A stretch of DNA of 64,000 bases from Rugosimonospora sp036494675. GTDB lineage: Bacteria > Actinomycetota > Actinomycetes > Mycobacteriales > Micromonosporaceae. The stretch is from positions 1 to 64,000 of the forward strand of contig DASXOA010000008.1 of assembly GCA_036494675.1 (NCBI GenBank). Direction: 5' to 3'. The notes beneath the pieces were generated by a model. That model had not been told where the DNA came from. It saw only the letters and a list, made by a program, of their open reading frames with translations, and searched no databases. Position numbers and translations under genes: made by a program. Of the stretch, positions 23,994 through 32,555 are shown one piece after another (the stretch's first letter is position 1; the number at the start of each line of letters is the position of its first letter).

Positions 23994-26549
23994 TCAGGTC
24001 TCGGCCATCGCCGCCACGATCGACGAGCGGGCCGCCCGGCGCGCGGGCAGTACGGCGGCCACGACCGCGGCCACCCCGGCGATGGCCAGGTACGCCACCA
24101 GTTGCCCGACCGGTACCGTCACCACCGCCGCGAAGCCGGTGAACATCACCCGGGTGGTGGCCCAGCCGTACAGCAGGCCGAAGCTCAACCCCACGAGCGC
24201 ACCGACCACGCCCATCAGCAGCGCCTCGGTCAGCAGGGTGGCGCGTAGCTGGCCCCTGGTCAGGCCGAGCGCGCGGGTCATCGCCGACTCGCGGGTGCGC
24301 TCGAAGACCGATAGCGACACGGTGTTCATGATGCCGATCAGCGCGATGACGATGGCGATGCCGAGCAGGGCCGCGACCGCGGCGATCAGCGAGTCCACCG
24401 ACTTGGTGATCTCCGACCGCCAGTCGGCGAGGCTGGTCACGGTGACCACCGGATAGTCGTTCGTCACCGAGTCGACCGCCGCCCGCGACGCGGCCGGTGA
24501 CACCCCGTTCGCGGCCTTGACCAGTATGGAGTCGTCGCCGAAGGCCGGGTGCAGCGCGGCGAAGTCGTCCCAGACGACGAGCGCGTCGCCGATCTGCGAC
24601 TGGCCGGAGGCCAGGGCCGCCACGGTGAACCGGCCGGTGCGCCCGCCCTCCGTGGACAGCGTCACGGTGTCGCCGACCTTCCTGCCCTTCGCGGCCGGCG
24701 CGGAGGTGAACAGGACGACCGAGCCGTGCCGGAGGTCGGTCACCGATCCGGCGACCAGTGGCATGGACTTGCCGGCGGTGAGCAGTGCCACCCCGGTCGG
24801 GTCGACGGTGCCGAGTTCGAGCCGGGTGCCGTCCAGCGTCGCCGCGTCGAGCCGCACCTCGGCAACCGTGCCGAGCTGGGGCCGTTCGCGCAGCCGCTGA
24901 GCTACCTCGACCGGGATGCCGGCGGCGCCGTGGCCGGCATCGGCGCTCTGCAGGAGGTAGTCGATGGGGTAGTGCGCGGTGAGCTGGTCGGTCGCCGTCG
25001 TCCGCACCGTCGCGATGGCCACGCTGGCGGCCGACATCAGGGCGACGCCGATCATCAGCGCGGCGGTGGTGGCCGCGGTACGGCCCGGGTTGCGCCGGGC
25101 ATTGGCGACGGCGAGCCGGGCCGGGGTACCGAAGATCCGGGCCGGCAGCCAGCCGAGCGCGGCGGTGAGCGGGCCGACGAACAGCGGCGACGCGATGAGC
25201 ACCGCGAGGAAGTTCACCATCCCACCGGCCACGACCGTGAGCGTCGCCACCTGCGCGCTCCCGTGTGCCGTCGAGCCGGCCACGGTCACTGCCGTACCCA
25301 CCGCACCGACCAGCACCGCGAGCATGGCCCGGAGGATCCGTCGCCGGCCCGCGGGCAGGGTGCCCAGCGGCATCGCCCGCAGCGCGGCCAGCGGCGGTAC
25401 CCGGGTGGCCCGTACCGCCGGGATCAGCGCCGAGGCCATGGTGACCAGCACGCCGACCAGTACGGAGAGGATCACCGTGCCGGGCCGGAGCACGACGGCG
25501 TGCGACGGTACCGGTGAGCCCAGCGCCCCGAGCCCGCGGAACAGCCCGTACCCGAGTCCGGTGCCGAGCGCGATGCCCAGTACCCCGCCGGCCAGCCCGA
25601 CCGCCACGGACTCCAGGAGCACCGACCCGAACAGTTGGCCGCGCGACGCTCCGACGCAGCGCAGCAGCGCCAGGTCCCGCATCCGCTGCACGATCAGGAT
25701 GGTGAACGTGTTGTAGATGACGAAGGCGGACACCACGCACGCGACGATCGCGAAGATCAGCAGCACCTCGATGAACCCGCTGAGCTGATTGATCGCGTCG
25801 TTGGCCAGATCGTCGCGGTACTGGTCGCCGGCGAGCACCCGGTCGCGGGGCAGCGCGGCGCTCACCTGCCCCGCCAGGTGCCGCTGGTCGACACCGGCCG
25901 CGGCCGACGCCACCACCTGGCTGTACCCGGTGGCCCCGGCCAGGTGGGTCATGGCGTCAGGGGTGAGGATCACCACCGCGTCGCCGGCGTACTGCTTCGA
26001 GTCGCCGAAGTCGACGATGCCGACCAGGGTCACGGTGTGCCTGACCTGCCTGGTGTCCAGCACGGTCAGGGTGTCTCCGACCGCGTACCCCGTCCGCGTC
26101 GCCGTACTGGCGTCGAGGGCGGCCTGGGTGGCGTCGGACGGTACCCGGCCCGCCGTCACGTCGAACGGCCGCAGCGCCGGAACGGTACCGGCGGACATGG
26201 CGATGCCGGGCCGGCCGTCGTTGCCGACCAGCTTGCCCTTGCGGTCCAGCAGCGGCAGGGTCTCCTGCATCCGGCCGTCGACGCTGGCCACGCCCGGCAC
26301 GTCGCGCACCCTGTCCACAGCGGACAGCGGAAGCTCCGTGGCCCCGGACTTGCCGGACGCGTCCCGCGGTGCGACGGATACGTCGACGTTCTGTGCGGCA
26401 CGGGCGAACTCGTCGTACAGCGCCGCCTTGATGGTGTCGCCGAAGATCAGGGTGCCGGCGAGGAAGCCGACGCCGAGGACGATGGCCAGGGCTGTGGCCA
26501 GCAGCCTCAGGGCGTGGGCGCGCAGCCCGGCGATGGTGGTCTTCAGCAT
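23994..26549 (-). CDS. ABC transporter permease, FtsX/MacB type
   Basis: 851 aa. Two FtsX modules: an N-terminal helix, an extracytoplasmic loop, then three helices around residues 255-375; a linker with further helices; then a second loop and three helices ending LPARRAARSSIVAAMAET. Such permeases work with a single ATPase to move lipids, peptides or lipoproteins from the outer leaflet or to transmit force. It lies 3 nt after its ATPase gene. No peptidase or regulator adjoins, so the substrate is unknown. Confidence 0.9.
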   Translation of the reverse strand: MLKTTIAGLRAHALRLLATALAIVLGVGFLAGTLIFGDTIKAALYDEFARAAQNVDVSVAPRDASGKSGATELPLSAVDRVRDVPGVASVDGRMQETLPLLDRKGKLVGNDGRPGIAMSAGTVPALRPFDVTAGRVPSDATQAALDASTATRTGYAVGDTLTVLDTRQVRHTVTLVGIVDFGDSKQYAGDAVVILTPDAMTHLAGATGYSQVVASAAAGVDQRHLAGQVSAALPRDRVLAGDQYRDDLANDAINQLSGFIEVLLIFAIVACVVSAFVIYNTFTILIVQRMRDLALLRCVGASRGQLFGSVLLESVAVGLAGGVLGIALGTGLGYGLFRGLGALGSPVPSHAVVLRPGTVILSVLVGVLVTMASALIPAVRATRVPPLAALRAMPLGTLPAGRRRILRAMLAVLVGAVGTAVTVAGSTAHGSAQVATLTVVAGGMVNFLAVLIASPLFVGPLTAALGWLPARIFGTPARLAVANARRNPGRTAATTAALMIGVALMSAASVAIATVRTTATDQLTAHYPIDYLLQSADAGHGAAGIPVEVAQRLRERPQLGTVAEVRLDAATLDGTRLELGTVDPTGVALLTAGKSMPLVAGSVTDLRHGSVVLFTSAPAAKGRKVGDTVTLSTEGGRTGRFTVAALASGQSQIGDALVVWDDFAALHPAFGDDSILVKAANGVSPAASRAAVDSVTNDYPVVTVTSLADWRSEITKSVDSLIAAVAALLGIAIVIALIGIMNTVSLSVFERTRESAMTRALGLTRGQLRATLLTEALLMGVVGALVGLSFGLLYGWATTRVMFTGFAAVVTVPVGQLVAYLAIAGVAAVVAAVLPARRAARSSIVAAMAET

Positions 26550-26552
26550 GGT

Positions 26553-27299
26553 TCAGCCCCCCAGGTGGCGCAGCGCGTCCAGGACACTGTCGGCGGTCGG
26601 CCCGACGAGGTCGCCGGCCAGCCGTCCGTCGGCGAGCAGGACGACCCGGTCCGCGTACGAGGCGGCGTTCGGGTCGTGGGTGACCATGACGACGGTCTGG
26701 CCGAGGTCGCGCACCGAGTTGCGCAGGAAACCGAGCACCTCGGCACCGGAACGGGAGTCCAGATTGCCGGTGGGCTCGTCGGCGAAGACGACGTCCGGCC
26801 TGGGCAGCAGGGCCCGGGCGCAGGCGACCCGCTGCTGCTGCCCGCCGGAGAGTTGCGCCGGGAAGTGGCGCAGCCGGTCGCGGAGGCCGAGCACGTCGAC
26901 GATGCTGTCGTACCACTGCCGGTCCGCCCGGCGCCCGGCCAGTTCCAGCGGCAGTTGGATGTTCTGCTCCGCGGTGAGCGTGGGCAGCAGGTTGAACGAC
27001 TGGAACACGAATCCGACTCGGTCGCGGCGGAGCCTGGTCAGCGCCTTGTCGGACATCCCGGTGATCTGGGTCGAGCCGACGGTGACGGTACCGGCGCTGA
27101 CCGTGTCCAGCCCCGCGGCGCAGTGCATCAGCGTCGACTTGCCGGAGCCCGAAGGCCCCATGATCGCGGTGAACTCGCCGGCGCCGAACTCGACGCTGAC
27201 CCGATCCAGCGCGCGTACCGCCGTGTCGCCTGTGCCGTACACCTTGACCAGCTCATTGATGGACACGGCCGCCCGCGTCGTGGTTGCCACTGATGTCAT
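26553..27299 (-). CDS. ABC transporter ATP-binding protein (MacB/LolD type)
   Basis: 248 aa. Walker A GPSGSGKST, Q-loop FVFQSFNLLPTLTAEQN, signature LSGGQQQRVACARALL, Walker B VVFADEPTGNLDS and H-loop VTHD. Drives the FtsX permease downstream. ATG 27299 is preferred: TACCTT (27311-27306 on this strand) lies 6 nt before it and there is no Shine-Dalgarno, which suggests a leaderless message. Longer upstream starts would add low-quality residues. Confidence 0.92.
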   Translation of the reverse strand: MTSVATTTRAAVSINELVKVYGTGDTAVRALDRVSVEFGAGEFTAIMGPSGSGKSTLMHCAAGLDTVSAGTVTVGSTQITGMSDKALTRLRRDRVGFVFQSFNLLPTLTAEQNIQLPLELAGRRADRQWYDSIVDVLGLRDRLRHFPAQLSGGQQQRVACARALLPRPDVVFADEPTGNLDSRSGAEVLGFLRNSVRDLGQTVVMVTHDPNAASYADRVVLLADGRLAGDLVGPTADSVLDALRHLGG

Positions 27300-27476
27300 G
27301 CCGTGAAGGTATGGCCGCGGAGGGGCCGCGGTCGTCGCCGAGAAGGACGCTTTGCGGGTACGCCGCAGGGAGGACCCGACCCTGGGTGCTCTCGGGGTCG
27401 CGGCCCCACGGCCGGCGGCGTGCCAGTCTCGCGGGCGGGGTAGCCCGAGCCCGGCACGCTGGTCCACGATGAGCCG

Positions 27477-28214
27477 ATGCGCGTACTCCGGCTCGCGTCC
27501 GTGGCCCTGTCCGGTGCGGCAGCCCTGACCGCGGCGATCCTGACCGGGTCGCCGGCCGTGTCGGCGCCGGGAGGCGATGCCTCACTCACCGTCGCCCCCA
27601 ATCACGGCCTGCCCACCGCCGTCTTCGTCGCCCAGTACCGTGTCCTGCTGCCCGGCACCCAGCAGGGGCCGCGGCTCGGCTGCCCGGTCGTGCAGTTCAC
27701 GTGGGACGGCCTGCCACTCGGCGGCCCGCAGCGATCGGCCCGGCAGAACGGCAACGTGTGCGTCGCCACCCTGCGAGCCCGGCCGCCGGCCCGGGACCGC
27801 GCCGCGGGTGCGCACCGGGTCGAGGTCCCGGCCATGCTCGGGCGCAATGCGCAGGCCGTGGCGTACACGGTCCAGGGCGCCGCCGGCCCGACCCCGACCG
27901 CCGGCAGGCCGACGCCGACCCGGGGCGCGACGGCCGCGGCGCAGGATCCGACCGAGCCGGCCCTCTTCTCCCCGAGCGGACCGGGCGACGCGATCGTCCC
28001 CCTGGCGACCGGGCCGGCGTCCGTCCTGGCCGCGCCTGTGGGGAGGAGCAGCGGCTCGGCGGGGCCGTGGATCATGGTGATCGGCGCCGTTCTGGTACTC
28101 GGCGGGGTCGGCATCCTCGGGTTGCTGATCTACCGGAGCCGGCGCGGTCGTTCGGATCCGCAACCCGACCCCGACTACGGATTCGACCCGGAAATCGGCG
28201 GCCTGTACGACTAG
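27477..28214 (+). CDS. Secreted/anchored hypothetical protein
   Basis: 245 aa. Signal peptide (residues 1-30, ending SAPGG), a domain of about 100 residues with two Cys (LGCPVVQFTWDG, GNVCVATLRA) that looks beta-rich, then a Pro/Thr/Ala-rich stalk. A C-terminal membrane helix (WIMVIGAVLVLGGVGILGLLIY) and a short acidic tail follow. The shape is that of a surface protein anchored by its C-terminus. No family recognised. The 177-nt gap before it is shared with the divergent ABC gene and shows no clear promoter for this gene. Confidence 0.72.
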   Translation: MRVLRLASVALSGAAALTAAILTGSPAVSAPGGDASLTVAPNHGLPTAVFVAQYRVLLPGTQQGPRLGCPVVQFTWDGLPLGGPQRSARQNGNVCVATLRARPPARDRAAGAHRVEVPAMLGRNAQAVAYTVQGAAGPTPTAGRPTPTRGATAAAQDPTEPALFSPSGPGDAIVPLATGPASVLAAPVGRSSGSAGPWIMVIGAVLVLGGVGILGLLIYRSRRGRSDPQPDPDYGFDPEIGGLYD

Positions 28215-28256
28215 TCTTCGGGTCTCTGGCCTGGCCGGACGCATAGTCTTTCGACC

Positions 28257-29423
28257 ATGGCGATGGCCGGGACCCGGGTGCACACAGCCGTAGACGCGCT
28301 GAACGAGATCAGCCACCGGTCGAAGGCCGGCCTGTCCGACCGCTGGCGCCGCCTGCGCGGCAGCCTGCTGTTCGCCGCCCAGGCGGGCCTGGCGGCGTCC
28401 CTCGCCTGGCTGGTCGCGCACGACCTGGTGCACCACGCGCACCCGTACTTCGCGCCGATCGCGGCGGTGATCGTGCTGAACGTCTCGGTCGGCCAGCGGC
28501 TGCGCCGTGCCGTGGAGTTGCTGGTCGGAGTCGCGCTGGGGATCCTGCTCGGGGATCTGTTGATCTACTTCACCGGTACTGGGGCGTGGCAGATCGGAGT
28601 GTCCGTCGCCTTCGTGATCCTGGCGTGCGTGTTCCTGGGTGGCAGCCCGACCATGATCGGCCAGGCCGCCTCCTCGGCGGTGCTGGTATCCACGCTGGCC
28701 CCACCGCAGAGCGGGATCTACTATTCGCGGTTCTTCGACGCGCTGGTCGGCGGCGTGGTCGGCGTGCTGGTGCTGGCGCTGCTGCTCCAGGTGAACCCGT
28801 TGACGGTCATCAAGAGGGCGGCCGAGCCGGCCTTCGGCTGCCTCGCCGAGGGCCTGCGGGACTGCGCGCGGGCGCTGACGTCGGGCAGCCAGGATGAGGC
28901 GCAGGCGGCGCTGGACGCGCTGCGGGACGCGGACGCGTCGGTCGGCCGGTTCCGTGACGCGCTCGCCGACGCCCGGGAGACCGCGACGCTGGCGCCGGTA
29001 CGGTGGCGGGCCCGGGTACCGCTGACCGAGTACGTGGACGCCGCCCCGCACATCGACCACGCGCTGCGCAACGCGAGGGTGCTGGCACGCCGGGCGGTGA
29101 TCGCGATCGAGGACGGCGAAGCGGCGCCGCCCGCTCTGATCGCGTCGCTGCAGAGCGCGTCCGAGGCGGTGGCCACCCTGGCCCGTGAGCTGGCCGCCAA
29201 CCGGGACCCGGTGCGCGCCAGGGAGTTGACCCTGGCCGCGGTGGCCGTGGCCGGCGAGGCGTACCGGCGTGGACTGGGCTTCTCCGCCGGGGTGATCGCG
29301 GCACAGGTGCGCACGATCGGCACCGACCTGTTGCTGGCGACAGGCGTGTCCGACCGGGCGACGACCAGACTGATCCACCGGGCCGGCGCCCGGGTGGCCC
29401 AACCCTCCCGCCGGGACGGCTAG
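28257..29423 (+). CDS. FUSC family (aromatic acid exporter-like) membrane protein
   Basis: 388 aa. Residues about 35-180 contain the FUSC-type helices (AAQAGLAASLAWLVAHDLVHH, YFAPIAAVIVLNVSVGQRLRRAVELLVGVALGILLG), followed by a long cytosolic helical region. Related proteins export aromatic acids or act in envelope transport. TAGTCT (28244-28249) 7 nt before the ATG, without a Shine-Dalgarno, suggests leaderless expression. The stop TAG is also part of the next gene's -10. Confidence 0.85.
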   Translation: MAMAGTRVHTAVDALNEISHRSKAGLSDRWRRLRGSLLFAAQAGLAASLAWLVAHDLVHHAHPYFAPIAAVIVLNVSVGQRLRRAVELLVGVALGILLGDLLIYFTGTGAWQIGVSVAFVILACVFLGGSPTMIGQAASSAVLVSTLAPPQSGIYYSRFFDALVGGVVGVLVLALLLQVNPLTVIKRAAEPAFGCLAEGLRDCARALTSGSQDEAQAALDALRDADASVGRFRDALADARETATLAPVRWRARVPLTEYVDAAPHIDHALRNARVLARRAVIAIEDGEAAPPALIASLQSASEAVATLARELAANRDPVRARELTLAAVAVAGEAYRRGLGFSAGVIAAQVRTIGTDLLLATGVSDRATTRLIHRAGARVAQPSRRDG

Positions 29424-29432
29424 TCTCAGCTC

Positions 29433-30761
29433 ATGAGCCAGCTCGCCGGAAGCCTCACACCGGTCCAGCCCAGACGGCCGGACTGGAAGAGGATCGGCCT
29501 GCTGGCCGGCCTGATCGCATTCATCGCGCTCTGTGGCGTGGCGATCCTGGTCCTGCTCGGGTACAACATCGGACCGGATGCGCTGGCCGTCGGGGTGGTC
29601 GCCGCGATCATCCCGGTACCGGTGCTGGTCGCCGCGTTCTTCTGGCTGGACCGGTACAAGCCGGAGCCGATCAAGTACCTGGCCTACTGCTTCGCCTGGG
29701 GCGCCTGCGTGGCCACCCTGGTCGCCTTCCTGCTGAACAACCTCGCCGGCTGGGCGTTCGGCAAGCTGCACTGGCCGACGGCCCTGGTCGCGGTGCTGGT
29801 GGCACCGTTCATCGAGGAGTCGATGAAGGCGCTCGGCCCGATCCTGCTGTTCTGGCGCCGCCGGCGGGCGTTCTCCGGAGTCGTCGACGGCATCGTCTAC
29901 TGTGGACTGTCCGCGACCGGGTTCGCCATGGTCGAGAACATCCTGTACCTGGGCGGCTACGGGTACGCCAGCGGAGCCGACAAGGGTGGCGTGGCCGGTG
30001 GGCTCGCCGGGGTGATCGGCCTGTTCATCGCCCGGATCCTGCTGTCCGGCTTCGCCCACCCGCTGTTCACCTCGATGACCGGCGTCGGGCTGGGGGTCTC
30101 CGCCCGGTCCGGATCCCGGGTGGTGCGCCGGCTGGCCCCGGTGGCGGGCCTGCTCGCCGCGATGACCATGCACGGGTCGTGGAACCTCATGATCACCATC
30201 GCCCAGCAGACCAACCAGTACCTGGTGCAGCTCTACGGGTACTTCTCGGTGATGGTCCCGATCTTCCTGGGTATGGTCGGCCTCGCCCTGTACCTGCGCT
30301 CGTCGGAGGGCCGGCTCACCGAGCGGATCCTGCCGGAGTACGTGCGCGCCGGCTGGCTCACCGCGCCGGAGGTCGCCACGCTGGTCACCATGGGCCGGCG
30401 GATGTCGGCCCGGGCCTGGGCGAAGCGGGTGGCCGGCGCCGAGGGCGACCGGGCCATGCGCGGGTACCAGTTCGCCGCGACCCAACTCGCGCTGCTGCGC
30501 GACGGACTCCAGCGCGGCCTGGCGATGAAACCGGCGGACCTGGCCGCGATGCTGGCCGAGGAGCGGCGGCTGCTGGAGGCCGTCGCCTGGTACCGGGGGG
30601 TGTTCTCCCAGGATCCGCAGGCGCCGCCGGTGACCTGGGACGGCGGCCGGTACCACGTGAGCTTCCCGGACGGCTCGGTGCGCACGGTCGCGCCGCCGGA
30701 ACTGCCGGTGGTACCGCTACCCGTGGTGCTGCCCCGGTACCCGCAATCGGGTTACCGGTAG
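29433..30761 (+). CDS. PrsW family intramembrane metalloprotease
   Basis: 442 aa, about eight membrane helices. PFIEESMKALGP supplies the EE motif, with MVENILYL, SGFAHPLFTSMTG and MTMHGSWN giving the other Glu/His residues of the membrane-embedded active site. In Bacillus, PrsW cuts an anti-sigma factor; the target here is unknown and no anti-sigma gene is near. TAGTCT (29421-29426) 6 nt before ATG overlaps the upstream stop TAG, so it has its own leaderless promoter. Confidence 0.88.
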   Translation: MSQLAGSLTPVQPRRPDWKRIGLLAGLIAFIALCGVAILVLLGYNIGPDALAVGVVAAIIPVPVLVAAFFWLDRYKPEPIKYLAYCFAWGACVATLVAFLLNNLAGWAFGKLHWPTALVAVLVAPFIEESMKALGPILLFWRRRRAFSGVVDGIVYCGLSATGFAMVENILYLGGYGYASGADKGGVAGGLAGVIGLFIARILLSGFAHPLFTSMTGVGLGVSARSGSRVVRRLAPVAGLLAAMTMHGSWNLMITIAQQTNQYLVQLYGYFSVMVPIFLGMVGLALYLRSSEGRLTERILPEYVRAGWLTAPEVATLVTMGRRMSARAWAKRVAGAEGDRAMRGYQFAATQLALLRDGLQRGLAMKPADLAAMLAEERRLLEAVAWYRGVFSQDPQAPPVTWDGGRYHVSFPDGSVRTVAPPELPVVPLPVVLPRYPQSGYR

Positions 30762-30791
30762 CGCGGCGAGGGCTTACCGGTAGCGCCGCGG

Positions 30792-31127
30792 CTACAGGTA
30801 GAGCCCGGCGGCGTCGGGCTCCACCCGGCTCGCCGCCACGGCGTGAACGTCACGTTCTCGTAACAGAATGTAGTCGCGGCCGTGCAGTTCGACCTCGGAG
30901 CGGTCGTCCGGGTCGAAGAGCACACGGTCGCCGGTCACGATCGACCGCACGTGCGGGCCGACGCCCACGGCCGTGGCCCAGGACAGCCGGCGGCCGACCG
31001 AAGCTGTTGCCGGGATCACGATCCCCGCGGCCGAGCGCCGTTCTCCCTCGTTTCCCTCGAGCCGGACGAGGACGCGGTCGTGCAGCAGGCGGATGGGCAG
31101 GCCGGGATCGGGGTCGTTCACGTTCAC
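30792..31127 (-). CDS. GroES-like co-chaperonin family protein
   Basis: 111 aa. A GroES-fold sequence: LPIRLLHDRVLVRLEGNEGERRSAAGIVIPATA, then TAVGVGPHVRSIVTGDRVLFDPDDRSEVELHGRDYILLRERDVHAV. The GroES mobile-loop region is altered (GERRSAAGIVIP) and no groEL lies next to it, so it is probably a paralogue, not the housekeeping GroES. GTG 31127 is chosen because TACCGT (31140-31135, this strand) lies 7 nt before it with no Shine-Dalgarno; an upstream start at 31211 is possible. Confidence 0.75.
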   Translation of the reverse strand: MNVNDPDPGLPIRLLHDRVLVRLEGNEGERRSAAGIVIPATASVGRRLSWATAVGVGPHVRSIVTGDRVLFDPDDRSEVELHGRDYILLRERDVHAVAASRVEPDAAGLYL

Positions 31128-31255
31128 GACCGGTACGGTACAGCGGATCTCGATTGCCCGCGTCGGTACGGTAGGTGGGGCCGGACCGCCGCCAGGGGCG
31201 TTGCCGGGCAAACGGGGGGTTGCCGCCGAGCGGGTGGGATCGGCAAGGCTGGCAG

Positions 31256-32518
31256 ATGGAGAGGGCCTTGGGCCGTTTCAGGCAGGTACAGGCGAATATC
31301 TGGCGGGCCTACCAGGCCGGTCGGGAGACCGCGCGCACCGCCGACGTCGGAGAACATGAGTCGGAGGGGACCGGCGACGAACCGGTGAACCACGAGGAGA
31401 CGTACCTGGAGCACCCGATCGGCAGGGACAGTCAGGACGTGCCGTACCCGCTGCGGATGGCGGCCGCCTGGTCATGGCGACTGCTGATCGTCGCGGTGGC
31501 CGGGGCGGCGCTGCTGTGGGTGGTCGGCAAGCTCCATCAGGTGGTGGTCCCGGTCGCCATCTCGCTGCTGCTCTCCGCCCTGCTCGCGCCGCTGGTCGGT
31601 TTCCTGCGCCAGCGGGCGCACATGCACCGGTCGCTGGCCACCGCGCTCACCATGATCGCCGGTCTCGCCGTGGTCGCGGGCGTGCTCACGCTGGTCATCA
31701 CCGAGTTCGTCAACAGTTGGGGTCAGCTGAGCCAGCAGGCGCAGGGTGGCATCCAGAAGATCCAGGGCTGGCTCAAGGGCGGGCCGATGCACCTGTCCGA
31801 CAAGCAGCTCACCTCGGGACTCAACTCGGTCCAGGACTGGCTCAACGACCACAGGTCGGTGCTGACCAACGGCGCCTGGTCGACCGCCACCACGGCCTTC
31901 GAGGTGTTCGCGTCCGCCTTCCTGATCCTGTTCACCACGTTCTTCTTCCTGCGCGACGGCAGCCGGATCTGGCGGTTCCTGGTCAACCTCCTGCCCGTCG
32001 GGGCGCGGGAGCCGCTGGGCGGCGCCGGCGAGCAGTCCTGGCAGACCCTGGTCGCCTACGTGCGGGCCACCGTGCTGGTCGCCTTCATCGACGCCACGGG
32101 CATCGGCATCGGGCTGGTCATCCTGCGCGTGGACCTGGCCTTCGCGCTGGCCGCCCTGGTGTTCCTGGGTGCCTTCATCCCGATCGTCGGCGCGACCCTC
32201 ACCGGCACCATCGCGGTGCTGGTCGCCCTCGTGACCAAAGGACCGGTCACGGCGCTGGTGGTCGTGGCCGTGGTCGTGCTCGTGCAGCAGTTCGAGGGGC
32301 ACGTGCTCCAGCCGTTCATCATGGGCCGCGCGGTCGCGGTGCACCCCCTCGCCGTGATCATGGCGATCGCCACCGGCGTCGTGCTGGCCGGCATCATCGG
32401 TGCGCTGGTCGCGGTGCCGATCCTGGCGGTACTCAACACCGGGATCCGGCACCTGTCCGCCCGGCGGCGGCGCGAGCCGGAACCGCCGCCGCCAAGAGAA
32501 GTCGTGGTCAAGAGCTAG
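31256..32518 (+). CDS. AI-2E family permease
   Basis: 420 aa. About eight hydrophobic segments after a 65-residue cytosolic N-terminus; RMAAAWSWRLLIVAVAGAALLW, FLILFTTFFFLRDG, LGAFIPIVGATLTGTIAVL and FEGHVLQPFIMG are typical of the family. Some members act as Na+/H+ antiporters, others export AI-2, so transport role is not fixed by sequence. It converges on dinG with a 37-nt gap. The ATG is preceded only weakly by purines. Confidence 0.85.
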   Translation: MERALGRFRQVQANIWRAYQAGRETARTADVGEHESEGTGDEPVNHEETYLEHPIGRDSQDVPYPLRMAAAWSWRLLIVAVAGAALLWVVGKLHQVVVPVAISLLLSALLAPLVGFLRQRAHMHRSLATALTMIAGLAVVAGVLTLVITEFVNSWGQLSQQAQGGIQKIQGWLKGGPMHLSDKQLTSGLNSVQDWLNDHRSVLTNGAWSTATTAFEVFASAFLILFTTFFFLRDGSRIWRFLVNLLPVGAREPLGGAGEQSWQTLVAYVRATVLVAFIDATGIGIGLVILRVDLAFALAALVFLGAFIPIVGATLTGTIAVLVALVTKGPVTALVVVAVVVLVQQFEGHVLQPFIMGRAVAVHPLAVIMAIATGVVLAGIIGALVAVPILAVLNTGIRHLSARRRREPEPPPPREVVVKS

Positions 32519-32555
32519 CGCGGGCGGCTCCCGCCGCCGGTCAACCCGCCGTCGG

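Noticed and set aside
27582..30656. Open frame of 1024 codons on the minus strand
   Set aside because: It lies antisense to three well-supported genes (27477-30761). Its translation is low-complexity Arg/Gln/His/Gly, as expected for GC-rich antisense frames.
31116..31127. GTTCACGTTCAC near the GroES-like start as a Pho box
   Set aside because: The units are 6 nt apart, not 11, and encode the start codons of the gene.
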